A stretch of 64,000 nt of DNA, from positions 1 to 64,000 of the forward strand of contig JAETUM010000008.1 in assembly GCA_021768625.1 (NCBI GenBank). The letters are read 5' to 3'. Position numbers and translations under genes: made by a program. The stretch comes from Candidatus Stoquefichus sp. GTDB taxonomy: Bacteria; Bacillota_I; Bacilli_A; Erysipelotrichales; Coprobacillaceae. Positions within the stretch are counted from its first letter, which is position 1, and each line of letters opens with the position of its first letter. Of the stretch, positions 36,737-44,950 are shown piece after piece. The notes under the pieces are model-generated. The model was not told where the DNA came from, did no database searches, and worked only from the letters and a program-made list of their open reading frames with translations.

Positions 36737-38548
36737 ATGAATATTAGAAATATAGCAATTATTGCACATGTTGACCATGGAAAAACAACATTGGTTGATC
36801 AATTATTAAAATTATCTGGAACATTAAAAGATAATGAACAAATTGCAGAAAGAGCAATGGATTCTAATGCTTTGGAAAGAGAAAGAGGAATTACAATCCT
36901 ATCAAAAAATACAGCAATTAATTATAAAGATTATAGAATTAATATAATGGATACACCAGGTCATGCTGACTTTGGTGGAGAAGTAGAACGTATTATGAAT
37001 ATGGTAGATGGCGTTTTACTTGTTGTTGATGCATACGAAGGAACAATGCCTCAAACAAGATTTGTTTTAAAGAAGGCTTTAGAGGCTAAGGTTAAACCTA
37101 TTGTTGTTATTAATAAAGTGGATAGACCTGTTGTAAGAATAGATGAAGTTATGGATGAAGTGCTTGAGTTATTTATGGAACTTGGAGCAGATGATAATCA
37201 ATTAGATTTTCCAACTGTATTCGTTTCAGCTTTACAAGGAACATCAAGTTTAGATTCTGATATAGCTACTCAAGTGCCAAATATGGATTGTTTATTTGAC
37301 ATGATTATTAATGAAATACCAGAACCATTAGTAGATGAAGAAGGGGGACTTCAATTCCAACCAGCTTTATTGGACTATAATGATTATGTAGGACGTATTG
37401 GAATTGGACGTATTCAAAGAGGGAAAGTACATGTGAATGAATCTGTGATTTGTTTACGTGCAGATGGAACAAAAACACAATTTAGAATTCAAAAATTATT
37501 TGGTTTCATCGGATTACATAGAGTAGAAATAGAAGAAGCAAGTGCTGGAGATATTGTAGCAATTGCAGGATTATCTGATATTGGTGTGGGTGAGACTGTA
37601 TGTGAACCTGGGCACGAAGAACCATTACCATTATTGCATGTAGATGAACCAACAATTCAAATGGTTTTTGGAACAAATACATCACCATTTGCTGGTAAAG
37701 AAGGTAAATTTGTAACTGCAAGTAAAGTAGAAGAAAGATTATTTAGAGAAACAAATAGAGATGTATCTTTAAAAATTGAAAGAATTCCTAATAGTGAAGA
37801 ATGGATTGTTTCAGGACGTGGAGAATTACATTTATCTATATTAATAGAAAATATGCGTAGAGAAGGTTTTGAACTTCAAGTGTCAAAACCAAAAGTTATT
37901 GTAAAAGATATTGATGGTGTTAAATGTGAACCATATGAAGAAGTCTTTATCGAAGCACCAGATGAATGTATTGGAAGTGTTATTGAATCTTTGGGATTTA
38001 GACATGGTACATTAGAAAATATGGATTCAAATGATGGAATGACAAAAGTACACTATACTATTCCTTCACGTGGTTTGATAGGTTTTATGACAAACTTCTT
38101 AACAATGACAAAAGGATATGGAATCATTAATCATTCATTCTTAGAATACAGACCAATGGAAGGAGATACTGTTGGAGAAAGACAATTAGGTGTTCTTGTA
38201 TCTATTGATAATGGACAAACAACAGCTTATGCTTTAGGTGGTGTAGAAGATAGAGGTGTTATGTTTGTTGGACCTGGGGTAGAGGTTTATGAAGGAATGA
38301 TTGTGGGAGAACACAGTCGTGATAATGATTTGGTTGTTAATGTCACAAAGGGAAAACAATTAACAAATACACGTTCTTCTACAAAAGATTCTACTGTTGT
38401 TTTGAAGAAACCAAGAGTCTTTAATTTAGAAGCCTGTCTTGATTATATTAATGATGATGAATTAGTAGAAGTAACACCTGAATCTATTCGATTAAGAAAA
38501 CGTTTATTAACAGAGATGGAAAGAAGAAAAGCATTTACAAAGAAGTAA
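36737..38548 (+). CDS. typA: Translational GTPase TypA/BipA
   Basis: 603 residues, the usual length. G1 AHVDHGKTT (10-18), the ERERGITILSKNTA switch I region, DTPGHADFGGEVER and NKVDRP motifs are present; the EF-G-like domains III-V and the BipA C-terminal domain follow. It binds the ribosome in the manner of EF-G and supports assembly and stress or low-temperature growth. ATG 36737 follows AAAAGGAG. It is followed by an unknown membrane gene with 14 bases between, probably cotranscribed. Confidence 0.95.
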   Translation: MNIRNIAIIAHVDHGKTTLVDQLLKLSGTLKDNEQIAERAMDSNALERERGITILSKNTAINYKDYRINIMDTPGHADFGGEVERIMNMVDGVLLVVDAYEGTMPQTRFVLKKALEAKVKPIVVINKVDRPVVRIDEVMDEVLELFMELGADDNQLDFPTVFVSALQGTSSLDSDIATQVPNMDCLFDMIINEIPEPLVDEEGGLQFQPALLDYNDYVGRIGIGRIQRGKVHVNESVICLRADGTKTQFRIQKLFGFIGLHRVEIEEASAGDIVAIAGLSDIGVGETVCEPGHEEPLPLLHVDEPTIQMVFGTNTSPFAGKEGKFVTASKVEERLFRETNRDVSLKIERIPNSEEWIVSGRGELHLSILIENMRREGFELQVSKPKVIVKDIDGVKCEPYEEVFIEAPDECIGSVIESLGFRHGTLENMDSNDGMTKVHYTIPSRGLIGFMTNFLTMTKGYGIINHSFLEYRPMEGDTVGERQLGVLVSIDNGQTTAYALGGVEDRGVMFVGPGVEVYEGMIVGEHSRDNDLVVNVTKGKQLTNTRSSTKDSTVVLKKPRVFNLEACLDYINDDELVEVTPESIRLRKRLLTEMERRKAFTKK

Positions 38549-38562
38549 AAAAGAGGGGAATT

Positions 38563-39465
38563 ATGAAGAAGTTAGAGGGTTTTGAACAAATTGGATTTAA
38601 AGTTAATAAGGAACATCATGTTGCATATGGAATGATTGATGGATTTAAGTATTTAGTTAATTTCTTAGCTAATCAAAAACAATATTCAATTATGCTTACA
38701 GTTCTTGGGGATAATGAAGATATATTAACAACATATATGAATTCATTAGAACAAAATCCAATTGTCAATTGGTCATTCTATCGTGATCAAACAATTGTTA
38801 TTAATATTAAAAATACTAATGAATTAACAGTAACAGATTTAGAATCATTAATGAAAAATTTATCAGCATTTTGTCATACAAATGGATATGTACAAAGTTG
38901 TCCACATTGTAAGGAAGAAAAAGGTGTTGAAGTATGCAGTGTTAATGGAGAAAATGTTTTAATGTGTTCTGAATGTTTTGAAAACACAACTGCAAGTCAA
39001 CCAGTAGAAAAACCAGTCAATTTACCAATGGGAATATTAGGCGCTTTAGTTGGATCACTTATTGGTGTAGCTGTTTGGGTAATTATTTATAAGCTAGGTT
39101 ATGTTGCAGGTATTACAGGTTTTATTATGTCCGTATGTTGTTTTAAAGGATATGAGTTATTAGGTGGACGTATAGATAAAAAGGGTGTATATATTGCTCT
39201 TGTGATTGCAGTTGTTATGCTTGCGTTTGCCGAAATGGTTGCTCTAGGGTTAGAAATTCATTCTGTTATGAATGAGTATTACTCTATAGGTCTATTTGAT
39301 GCATTTGCACTTATTCCAACGTTCTTGGGAGATAGCGAAATTGTGTTTGGCGTTGTTAAAGACTTGTTGTCAGGATATTTATTAATGGGAATTGCAAGTT
39401 TTTCTTATACTAGAAATATTCATCATATGACAAAGACAAGTGGTGTGAATGAAAGATTAGGGTAA
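38563..39465 (+). CDS. Unknown protein with zinc-ribbon-like centre and four membrane helices
   Basis: 300 residues. Residues 1-105 form a soluble domain; about 107-141 has two CxxC-type pairs (SCPHCKE ... MCSECFE), a likely zinc ribbon; 156-300 holds about four membrane helices (GILGALVGSLIGVAVWVIIY and following). The layout suggests a membrane sensor or stress protein. Not recognised as a named family. ATG 38563 has GAGGGGAA upstream and lies 14 bases after typA, so it probably shares its transcript. Confidence 0.7.
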   Translation: MKKLEGFEQIGFKVNKEHHVAYGMIDGFKYLVNFLANQKQYSIMLTVLGDNEDILTTYMNSLEQNPIVNWSFYRDQTIVINIKNTNELTVTDLESLMKNLSAFCHTNGYVQSCPHCKEEKGVEVCSVNGENVLMCSECFENTTASQPVEKPVNLPMGILGALVGSLIGVAVWVIIYKLGYVAGITGFIMSVCCFKGYELLGGRIDKKGVYIALVIAVVMLAFAEMVALGLEIHSVMNEYYSIGLFDAFALIPTFLGDSEIVFGVVKDLLSGYLLMGIASFSYTRNIHHMTKTSGVNERLG

Positions 39466-39622
39466 TGACATTTATTGATAAAAAGTCTTTGTTATATAAA
39501 AATATTTACAATAAATATAAATAAATAGAGATAAAAATAAGAATATTTTATAAAACACGTTAATAAATTTGTGTTTATAATAAAAAAATGATATATTATT
39601 TGACATAAATGCAAGAGATATC

Positions 39623-39651
39623 TTGATAAAGATAGCGCTTTCATTTATAAT
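39623..39651 (+). promoter_or_regulatory. Promoter with cre-like site in the spacer (DUF6465 gene)
   Basis: TTGATA (39623-39628), 17-base spacer, TATAAT (39646-39651). The spacer holds AGATAGCGCTTTCAT (39630-39644), which on the minus strand is ATGAAAGCGCTATCT, matching the cre consensus at 14 of 15 positions. CcpA bound there would block the promoter. Confidence 0.6.
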
Positions 39652-39672
39652 ATGATTAAGGGAGGACATATA

Positions 39673-39891
39673 GTGAAATTAAAATTACAAGTACAATTTA
39701 ATAATAAAAATGTTGAAGCAACTGATATTGAAAAGACAGTTAAAGAGGATGTTAAATCAAAAGGTGTAAAAATAAACACTATTGATACATTAGAGGTTTA
39801 CTTTAAACCAGAAGATTCTTCAGTATATTATGTTGCAACAACAAAAGCTGGTGAAGTAATTGGTAATGATGAACCATTATTTATTGCTTAA
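39673..39891 (+). CDS. DUF6465 family small protein
   Basis: 72 residues from GTG 39673, chosen because GGGAGGACA is seven to ten bases upstream and no ATG is close. It reads KLKLQVQFNNKNVEATDIE, then GVKINTIDTLEVYFKPEDSSVYYV: the DUF6465 pattern of a short beta-alpha-beta protein with a VYF-KPED-xxYYV core. Cytoplasmic; function unknown. The preceding promoter has a cre-like site, so it may respond to sugar supply. A strong terminator follows. Confidence 0.8.
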   Translation: MKLKLQVQFNNKNVEATDIEKTVKEDVKSKGVKINTIDTLEVYFKPEDSSVYYVATTKAGEVIGNDEPLFIA

Positions 39892-39927
39892 CATGTAGTA
39901 TTACTATAAGATATACCCAAGGAATTG

Positions 39928-39962
39928 ATATGAACACTTAATAAAAGTGTTCATATTTTTTT
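39928..39962 (+). terminator. Terminator after DUF6465 gene
   Basis: ATATGAACACTT pairs with AGTGTTCATAT around AATAAA; a run of T follows. Confidence 0.88.
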
Positions 39963-40119
39963 CAATATTGAAAGAATATAGAAGAAAAATAGTTTATTCT
40001 TAAGAAGATTTATTAATTAAAAGGAGAAAGTGGAAAAGCTTTCTTTGTTTGTGCAGAGAAAAACAATGATTATCAAAAAGTTTTATGATATACTAGAATC
40101 AATAAGTAGGAGGTTTCTT

Positions 40120-41670
40120 ATGAAAAAGTTATGTATTTTAATTTTGACTATTTTGTTGTTAACAGGATGTTCTTCAAAAAAAGAAGCAAATACATTAATG
40201 GTTACACGTGATAATGTATTATATGCTTTATATAATGAAAGAGGTAAGAAGTTAACAACTTATCAATATAAAACATTTGAAGAAATAGATGGTATAGGAT
40301 ATATTGTTACAAACAAAGAAGATGAAAAAGGTTTTATTTCTTTAAATGGGGACGAAATTATTCCTTTTGGAGAATATGAAACTTTAGAAGCAACAGATCA
40401 TATGTTATATGCTACAAAGAAAGTAGAAGAAACTAAAGAGAAAAAAGAAGAAAAGAAAGACAAAGAAACTAAGTCAAAGAAAAAGGAAGATAGTAAGAAA
40501 GAGGAATCAAAAAAATCTGCATATGTTCATGATAATTTATATGTGTTGAATAAAGAGGGGAAAGTCTTGTATTCAGCAAGTCAGGATGTAGGAATTTATA
40601 AAGGCGAATTACCTGTCATTCAAACAAAAGATGAGTATATTGTTTTATATAAAGATGGAGAAGTGTTAGAGAAAACGAAAGATGAAGTGACTTATGCACA
40701 ACATTATAATCAATCTCCATGTTTTGTGATTAGTTATAAAGATCATTCAGTTTTATATGACTTTTTAGAAAGTGAGGAAGAAGCTAAAACTACTCAGATT
40801 GAAAAAGGTGGAAAATTCCAAATTGTTGCATTAGAAGAAAGCATGAATAAAGGAATTGTTCTTTATGATGAAGAAGATAATTGTATGATTTATCTTGATA
40901 GAGAAAATCAATCTATGGATGAACAAACTATTGATATAGATAAAATATATTATGATGAAAAAAATAATATTATTATAGATCAAAAGCATACACGATATAT
41001 CTATATGCCAGGTAAAAAATTAATAGAAGTCAATTCTTATTATTTATCAGGTAGCAATTATTTAAATCGATCTTACGTTATTTATGGGCCACATGATATT
41101 TATAAAGATGAGAAAAAAGTCGGAGAATTAACAAATTGCCAACTTTATCCATCACCAGAACTTATTCAATCAGAGATATTCCCAGTATATGTAAAGAGTA
41201 GTGGTTTTCAATATTATAATTTTGATGGTAAGAAAGTTTTAGAAAAAGTATATTTAGATGCACAACCTTTTGATATAAATTCACGAGCTGTTGTTAAAGA
41301 GAAAGAAGCAGGATATTCATTAATTAATGATAAAGGAAACACTATGACTCAACAATATTATACAAATATAAAGTACATAGGTAGTTCATATTATGCTGTT
41401 TATAATGAAGAAGGAAAGTTTGGTGTTATCAATACTGAGGGACAAGAGATTTTCCCTATAGAATACACATCTATGTCAGATGATCCAATAGTTGTTTATG
41501 AAGATAGAAACTATTTGATTTTAGATAAGAATGGTAGAGGTTATATCTATGATATGGATGATGATATGAAAGAAATATTCTCTACTGAGGGAAAGATTAC
41601 TTTTGATACAAAGGGATTCTTTATTGTTGGAAATGAATATTTTACATTTGATGGAGAAAGATTGGAGTAA
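40120..41670 (+). CDS. WG-repeat-like lipoprotein
   Basis: 516 residues from ATG 40120 behind AGGAGG. Signal peptide with lipobox LLTGC (Cys17). The mature part has repeated short beta units of the type GFISLNGDEIIPFGEYE, KFGVINTEGQEIFPIEYT, which resemble KWG/WG repeats (beta-propeller-like surface proteins). A highly charged segment rich in Lys and Glu (about residues 110-140) interrupts the series. Surface-exposed lipoprotein; possible binding role. The next gene, starting four bases later, encodes a membrane methyltransferase-like protein, probably cotranscribed. Confidence 0.75.
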   Translation: MKKLCILILTILLLTGCSSKKEANTLMVTRDNVLYALYNERGKKLTTYQYKTFEEIDGIGYIVTNKEDEKGFISLNGDEIIPFGEYETLEATDHMLYATKKVEETKEKKEEKKDKETKSKKKEDSKKEESKKSAYVHDNLYVLNKEGKVLYSASQDVGIYKGELPVIQTKDEYIVLYKDGEVLEKTKDEVTYAQHYNQSPCFVISYKDHSVLYDFLESEEEAKTTQIEKGGKFQIVALEESMNKGIVLYDEEDNCMIYLDRENQSMDEQTIDIDKIYYDEKNNIIIDQKHTRYIYMPGKKLIEVNSYYLSGSNYLNRSYVIYGPHDIYKDEKKVGELTNCQLYPSPELIQSEIFPVYVKSSGFQYYNFDGKKVLEKVYLDAQPFDINSRAVVKEKEAGYSLINDKGNTMTQQYYTNIKYIGSSYYAVYNEEGKFGVINTEGQEIFPIEYTSMSDDPIVVYEDRNYLILDKNGRGYIYDMDDDMKEIFSTEGKITFDTKGFFIVGNEYFTFDGERLE

Positions 41671-41674
41671 AGAT

Positions 41675-42724
41675 ATGATAGAATATGTTATTGTTTTATT
41701 TGTTGGATTTGTTGTAATGATGTTTTTAACACAACTTGTATTTTTTGAAATGGCAAGAAAGAAAATGGTTGAAGCAAATAACTTAAACTGGTTCTTAGCT
41801 TTAGATAAACCGTTTCATTACAATAGAACTGGCTATATGATTTTTGTATGTTTGATTTGTTATTTGATATCTAGTCCTGAAGAATTATTTACTATAAATT
41901 GGTTTATTTACTTTATTGTCTTTTTAGCATTAGGTGTTATAGCTGATATGATAGTACAATATTTAATACTTTTCTATAGTAAAAAGAGATGTCAAAAAAG
42001 TATTTCAGATGCTCGTTTATTAAAAAAAGAACTTATTGAAATATCACAAACTATGACAGAAGATATAACATATCAAGAAAGTATAGCACAATATAATGAA
42101 AAAGATGTTCTCAATAAATATGTGGATCCATCTTCTCATTTGGCTTTTTTGACAGTTGATGGTGGAGAGTATGTCAAAGATTATAATCGATTTACAGAGG
42201 CTACATTTGTTGTAGAGCCTTATGGAGATATAGAAAAAACAAAATTAAAATTAGCTGATTTACCAGTTAAAGTGACAAAGTTAACACCTGCTGGACAAAT
42301 GCCATTTAAAGATCAAAAGATAGATGTTATGGTCTGCATGAATTCAAATTATGATAAGCATGAGATTGCTCGTGTATTGAAACATGGTGGTTACTTCTTA
42401 GTTAATCAAAATGGAACAGCTAATTATAAGGAGTTTCTTCAAATGTATATGCCATTTGGTATGAAGGGATCTTGGGATGCTTATTCATGTGCCCAAACAC
42501 TTGAGGAGATAGGAATGCGAATTATTGATAAGTTTGAAGATTATGGAACAATTCGTTTTGGAAGCATACAAGCAATACATAGTTATTTTAAGAAGGTATC
42601 TCCAGATTTGGCAGATATGAATAAATATCAAACATTTTACTTGAATGCATTAAAAGCAATTAAAGAAAATAGCTTTTATGAAATAACAACACATAAGTTT
42701 TTGGTTGTTGCACAGAAAGGATAA
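41675..42724 (+). CDS. Membrane protein with methyltransferase-like cytoplasmic domain
   Basis: 349 residues from ATG 41675 behind GGAGTAA. Three hydrophobic helices in residues 1-105, then a soluble region of about 225 residues that looks like a class I SAM-dependent methyltransferase: acidic residue strand LAFLTVDGGEYVKDY, then LTPAGQMPFKDQKIDVMVCMN and the EIARVLKHGGYFLVNQNGT strand-helix of methyltransferase type 11. The glycine-rich SAM loop is not clear, so it may be degenerate or a non-enzymatic relative. Four bases after the WG-like lipoprotein gene. Confidence 0.65.
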   Translation: MIEYVIVLFVGFVVMMFLTQLVFFEMARKKMVEANNLNWFLALDKPFHYNRTGYMIFVCLICYLISSPEELFTINWFIYFIVFLALGVIADMIVQYLILFYSKKRCQKSISDARLLKKELIEISQTMTEDITYQESIAQYNEKDVLNKYVDPSSHLAFLTVDGGEYVKDYNRFTEATFVVEPYGDIEKTKLKLADLPVKVTKLTPAGQMPFKDQKIDVMVCMNSNYDKHEIARVLKHGGYFLVNQNGTANYKEFLQMYMPFGMKGSWDAYSCAQTLEEIGMRIIDKFEDYGTIRFGSIQAIHSYFKKVSPDLADMNKYQTFYLNALKAIKENSFYEITTHKFLVVAQKG

Positions 42725-42889
42725 TATCCTTTTTTCTTTACCGTTTGACATTTTAACTGTAATAAAAACAATAATAAAATAGGGCAATAAAAATAAAACT
42801 ATAAGCAAAAAAAATTATTGCAAAAAATATGGAAATGTATTTTTTATGTGGTATAATAATTATATAAATAATTTAAGGAGGAGTCTATA

Positions 42890-43159
42890 ATGGCAGAAAA
42901 ATTATCTTTTGTAGTTTCAGATCCAGTTGGATTACATGCTAGACCTGCAACTATCTTAGTAAACCAAGCTAGTAAGTTTACTAGTAATATTAAATTAATT
43001 TACAATGGTAAAGAAGTAAACCTTAAATCAATTATGGGAGTTATGTCTTTAGGTGTTCCAACTAAAGCAACTGTAGAAATCGTTGCTGAAGGTGAAGATG
43101 AAAAAGATGTAATTGCTTCAATCGCTAAAGTAATTAAAGAACAAAAAGTTGCTGAATAA
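42890..43159 (+). CDS. ptsH: Phosphocarrier protein HPr
   Basis: 89 residues. His16 in GLHARPAT is the EI-phosphorylated residue; Ser47 in LKSIMGVMSLG is the HPr-kinase site. It passes phosphate to PTS IIA proteins, including the man-type IIA at 4099, and as Ser-phosphate activates CcpA on cre sites. ATG 42890 follows AAGGAGG. Monocistronic: EI is not adjacent, terminator follows at 43175. Confidence 0.96.
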   Translation: MAEKLSFVVSDPVGLHARPATILVNQASKFTSNIKLIYNGKEVNLKSIMGVMSLGVPTKATVEIVAEGEDEKDVIASIAKVIKEQKVAE

Positions 43160-43174
43160 TAATGGTGGCAAATC

Positions 43175-43200
43175 AAAAGAGACGTTAAGTCTCTTTTTTC
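43175..43200 (+). terminator. Terminator of ptsH
   Basis: AAAAGAGAC (43175-43183) / GTCTCTTTT (43189-43197), 5-base loop, T-run. Confidence 0.9.
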
Positions 43201-43225
43201 TTTACTTATAAAAAAATTATGTTAT

Positions 43226-43263
43226 CATATATTTAGATATTTAGACAAATATCTAAATATATG
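43226..43263 (+). promoter_or_regulatory. Operator of the SdpR-type repressor gene
   Basis: CATATATTTAGATATTT (43226-43242) is repeated exactly inverted at 43247-43263 with 4 bases between: a perfect 17-bp inverted repeat. Each arm contains ATATTTAGATAT, itself nearly palindromic. It lies 17 bases before the repressor start, on its promoter region, as expected for ArsR/SdpR autoregulation. Confidence 0.75.
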
Positions 43264-43280
43264 AAGTGAGGAGAAATAAA

Positions 43281-43556
43281 ATGGGAGATGTATTTAAAGC
43301 ATTAAGTGATCCAACAAGGCGGAAAATATTAGAATTATTACAAGAGCGACCATTAAATGCAGGTGAAATAGCAGACTATTTTCAAATAACGAAACCATCT
43401 ATATCTCATCATTTGGTTATATTGAAGAATAGTGGACTTATTATTGACGAAAGAAGAGGTCAAAATATTATATATAGTATTGATATGACGGTTTTTCAAG
43501 AAATGATGAAATGGTTTATGAACTTCTTAGAAGGAGGAGATAATGATGAAGAGTAG
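43281..43556 (+). CDS. sdpR: ArsR/SdpR-family autorepressor
   Basis: 91 residues from ATG 43281 behind GAGGAG. Winged helix with KALSDPTRRKILELLQERPLN, then GEIADYFQITKPSISHHLVIL and the wing RRGQNIIYSI. No thiol metal site of ArsR type, which fits SdpR. SdpR represses its own operon and is captured by membrane SdpI when toxin binds. ORF overlaps sdpI by 14 bases. The 17-bp inverted repeat upstream is its probable operator. Confidence 0.88.
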   Translation: MGDVFKALSDPTRRKILELLQERPLNAGEIADYFQITKPSISHHLVILKNSGLIIDERRGQNIIYSIDMTVFQEMMKWFMNFLEGGDNDEE

Positions 43557-44175
43557 GATGTTTGATATATTTATATGGGGTATAACAGTTGTATTTTTTA
43601 TAGGTGTATTCTTTTTACCTGAGCAAGTTCCGTTGCATTGGAATGTGAATTGGGAAATTGATCGTTATGGGAGTAGATATGAGCTATTAATTGTGATATT
43701 TATACCATTAATAACTTACTATGGGTTGTTGCTTACAAAGAAAATAGATCCTAAATTAAAAATCATAAAAAAAAGGGAAAGAACATATGAATTGATAAGA
43801 AAACTTATATCAATTTTCTTTGTGTTAGTAGTCGGTTTCTTCTATATTCTTACTATTAGCCCAATAGAAAATGCAACATTTATTGTATGCTTTTTAATAG
43901 GTGGGCTGTATACTCTTGTAGGGAATTACATGCCTAAATTTCCACAAAATTACTTTCTTGGAATAAGAAATCCATGGACATTATCTAATGAAAGGGTATG
44001 GATACAAACACATAAAAAGGGCGGTTATTTATATGTAATAGGTGGTTTATTAATTATTTTGGGAGGTCTTTTATCACCAAAGAAAAGTATTATCATTATA
44101 ATATCGGTGGTTATTATTGATGTTTTATTAACAATGTCTTATTCATATATTGAATATAAAAGATTGACTAAATAA
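43543..44175 (+). CDS. sdpI: SdpI-family immunity/membrane protein
   Basis: 210 residues, six or so membrane helices. The DUF1648-like start (FFLPEQVPLHWNVNWEIDRYG) is followed by the SdpI signature NYMPKFPQNYFLGIRNPWTLSNERVW near 150-170. In Bacillus SdpI protects against the SdpC toxin and sequesters SdpR; no sdpC toxin gene is here. ATG 43543 with GGAGGAG upstream. An ABC transporter pair follows without an evident terminator, 61 bases downstream. Confidence 0.9.
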   Translation: MMKSRMFDIFIWGITVVFFIGVFFLPEQVPLHWNVNWEIDRYGSRYELLIVIFIPLITYYGLLLTKKIDPKLKIIKKRERTYELIRKLISIFFVLVVGFFYILTISPIENATFIVCFLIGGLYTLVGNYMPKFPQNYFLGIRNPWTLSNERVWIQTHKKGGYLYVIGGLLIILGGLLSPKKSIIIIISVVIIDVLLTMSYSYIEYKRLTK

Positions 44176-44236
44176 TATTTTATAGTATAATAATAATATA
44201 AATAATTTTAATAATTAAAATGAAAGAAGGATAGTT

Positions 44237-44950
44237 ATGTTAAGAATTGAACATTTAACAAAGAAGTTTGATCAATATAAGGCTGTGGATGATTTATCAT
44301 TGCATATAGAAAGAGGAGAAATTTATGGCTTTATTGGTCATAATGGGGCTGGGAAAACGACAACACTAAAATCAATTGTTGGAATTTTACCATTTGATGA
44401 AGGAAATATTTATATCGATGGAAAATCAATTCAAGGAGAACCTTTAGAATGTAAGAAGATAATGGCTTATATTCCAGATAATCCAGATTTGTATGAATAT
44501 TTAACAGGTATTCAATATCTTAATTTTGTTGCTGATGTTTATCAGGTATCTAAAAATGATCGAGAAGTTAAAATTCATAAATATGCTGAGATGTTAGAAT
44601 TAATGGACGACTTAGCTCAACCTATTAGTGCTTATTCTCATGGTATGAAGCAAAAGCTAGCAGTTATTGCTGCATTTATTCACCAACCACGTCTTATCAT
44701 TATGGATGAACCATTTGTAGGACTTGATCCAAAGGCTTCTCATTTATTGAAACAAATGATGAGAGAACATTGTGATCAAGGTGGAGCTATATTCTTTTCG
44801 ACACATGTTTTAGAAGTGGCAGAAAAATTATGTGATCATATAGCAATTATTAAACAAGGAAAACTTGTGATTAGTGGACGTACCCAAGATGTTACTCAAA
44901 ATGAATCTTTAGAAGATATATTCTTAGAATTGGAGAATGACAATGCTTAA
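44237..44950 (+). CDS. ABC transporter ATP-binding protein
   Basis: 237 residues. Walker A GHNGAGKTTT, signature SAYSHGMKQKLAVIAAF, Walker B LIIMDEPFVGLDP and H-loop STHVLE are all present. It is an ABC-2/CcmA-type exporter ATPase. Overlaps the permease gene by 14 bases. With SdpR/SdpI just upstream it may be part of a defence or export unit, but this is position-based. ATG 44237 follows GAAGG. Confidence 0.92.
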   Translation: MLRIEHLTKKFDQYKAVDDLSLHIERGEIYGFIGHNGAGKTTTLKSIVGILPFDEGNIYIDGKSIQGEPLECKKIMAYIPDNPDLYEYLTGIQYLNFVADVYQVSKNDREVKIHKYAEMLELMDDLAQPISAYSHGMKQKLAVIAAFIHQPRLIIMDEPFVGLDPKASHLLKQMMREHCDQGGAIFFSTHVLEVAEKLCDHIAIIKQGKLVISGRTQDVTQNESLEDIFLELENDNA

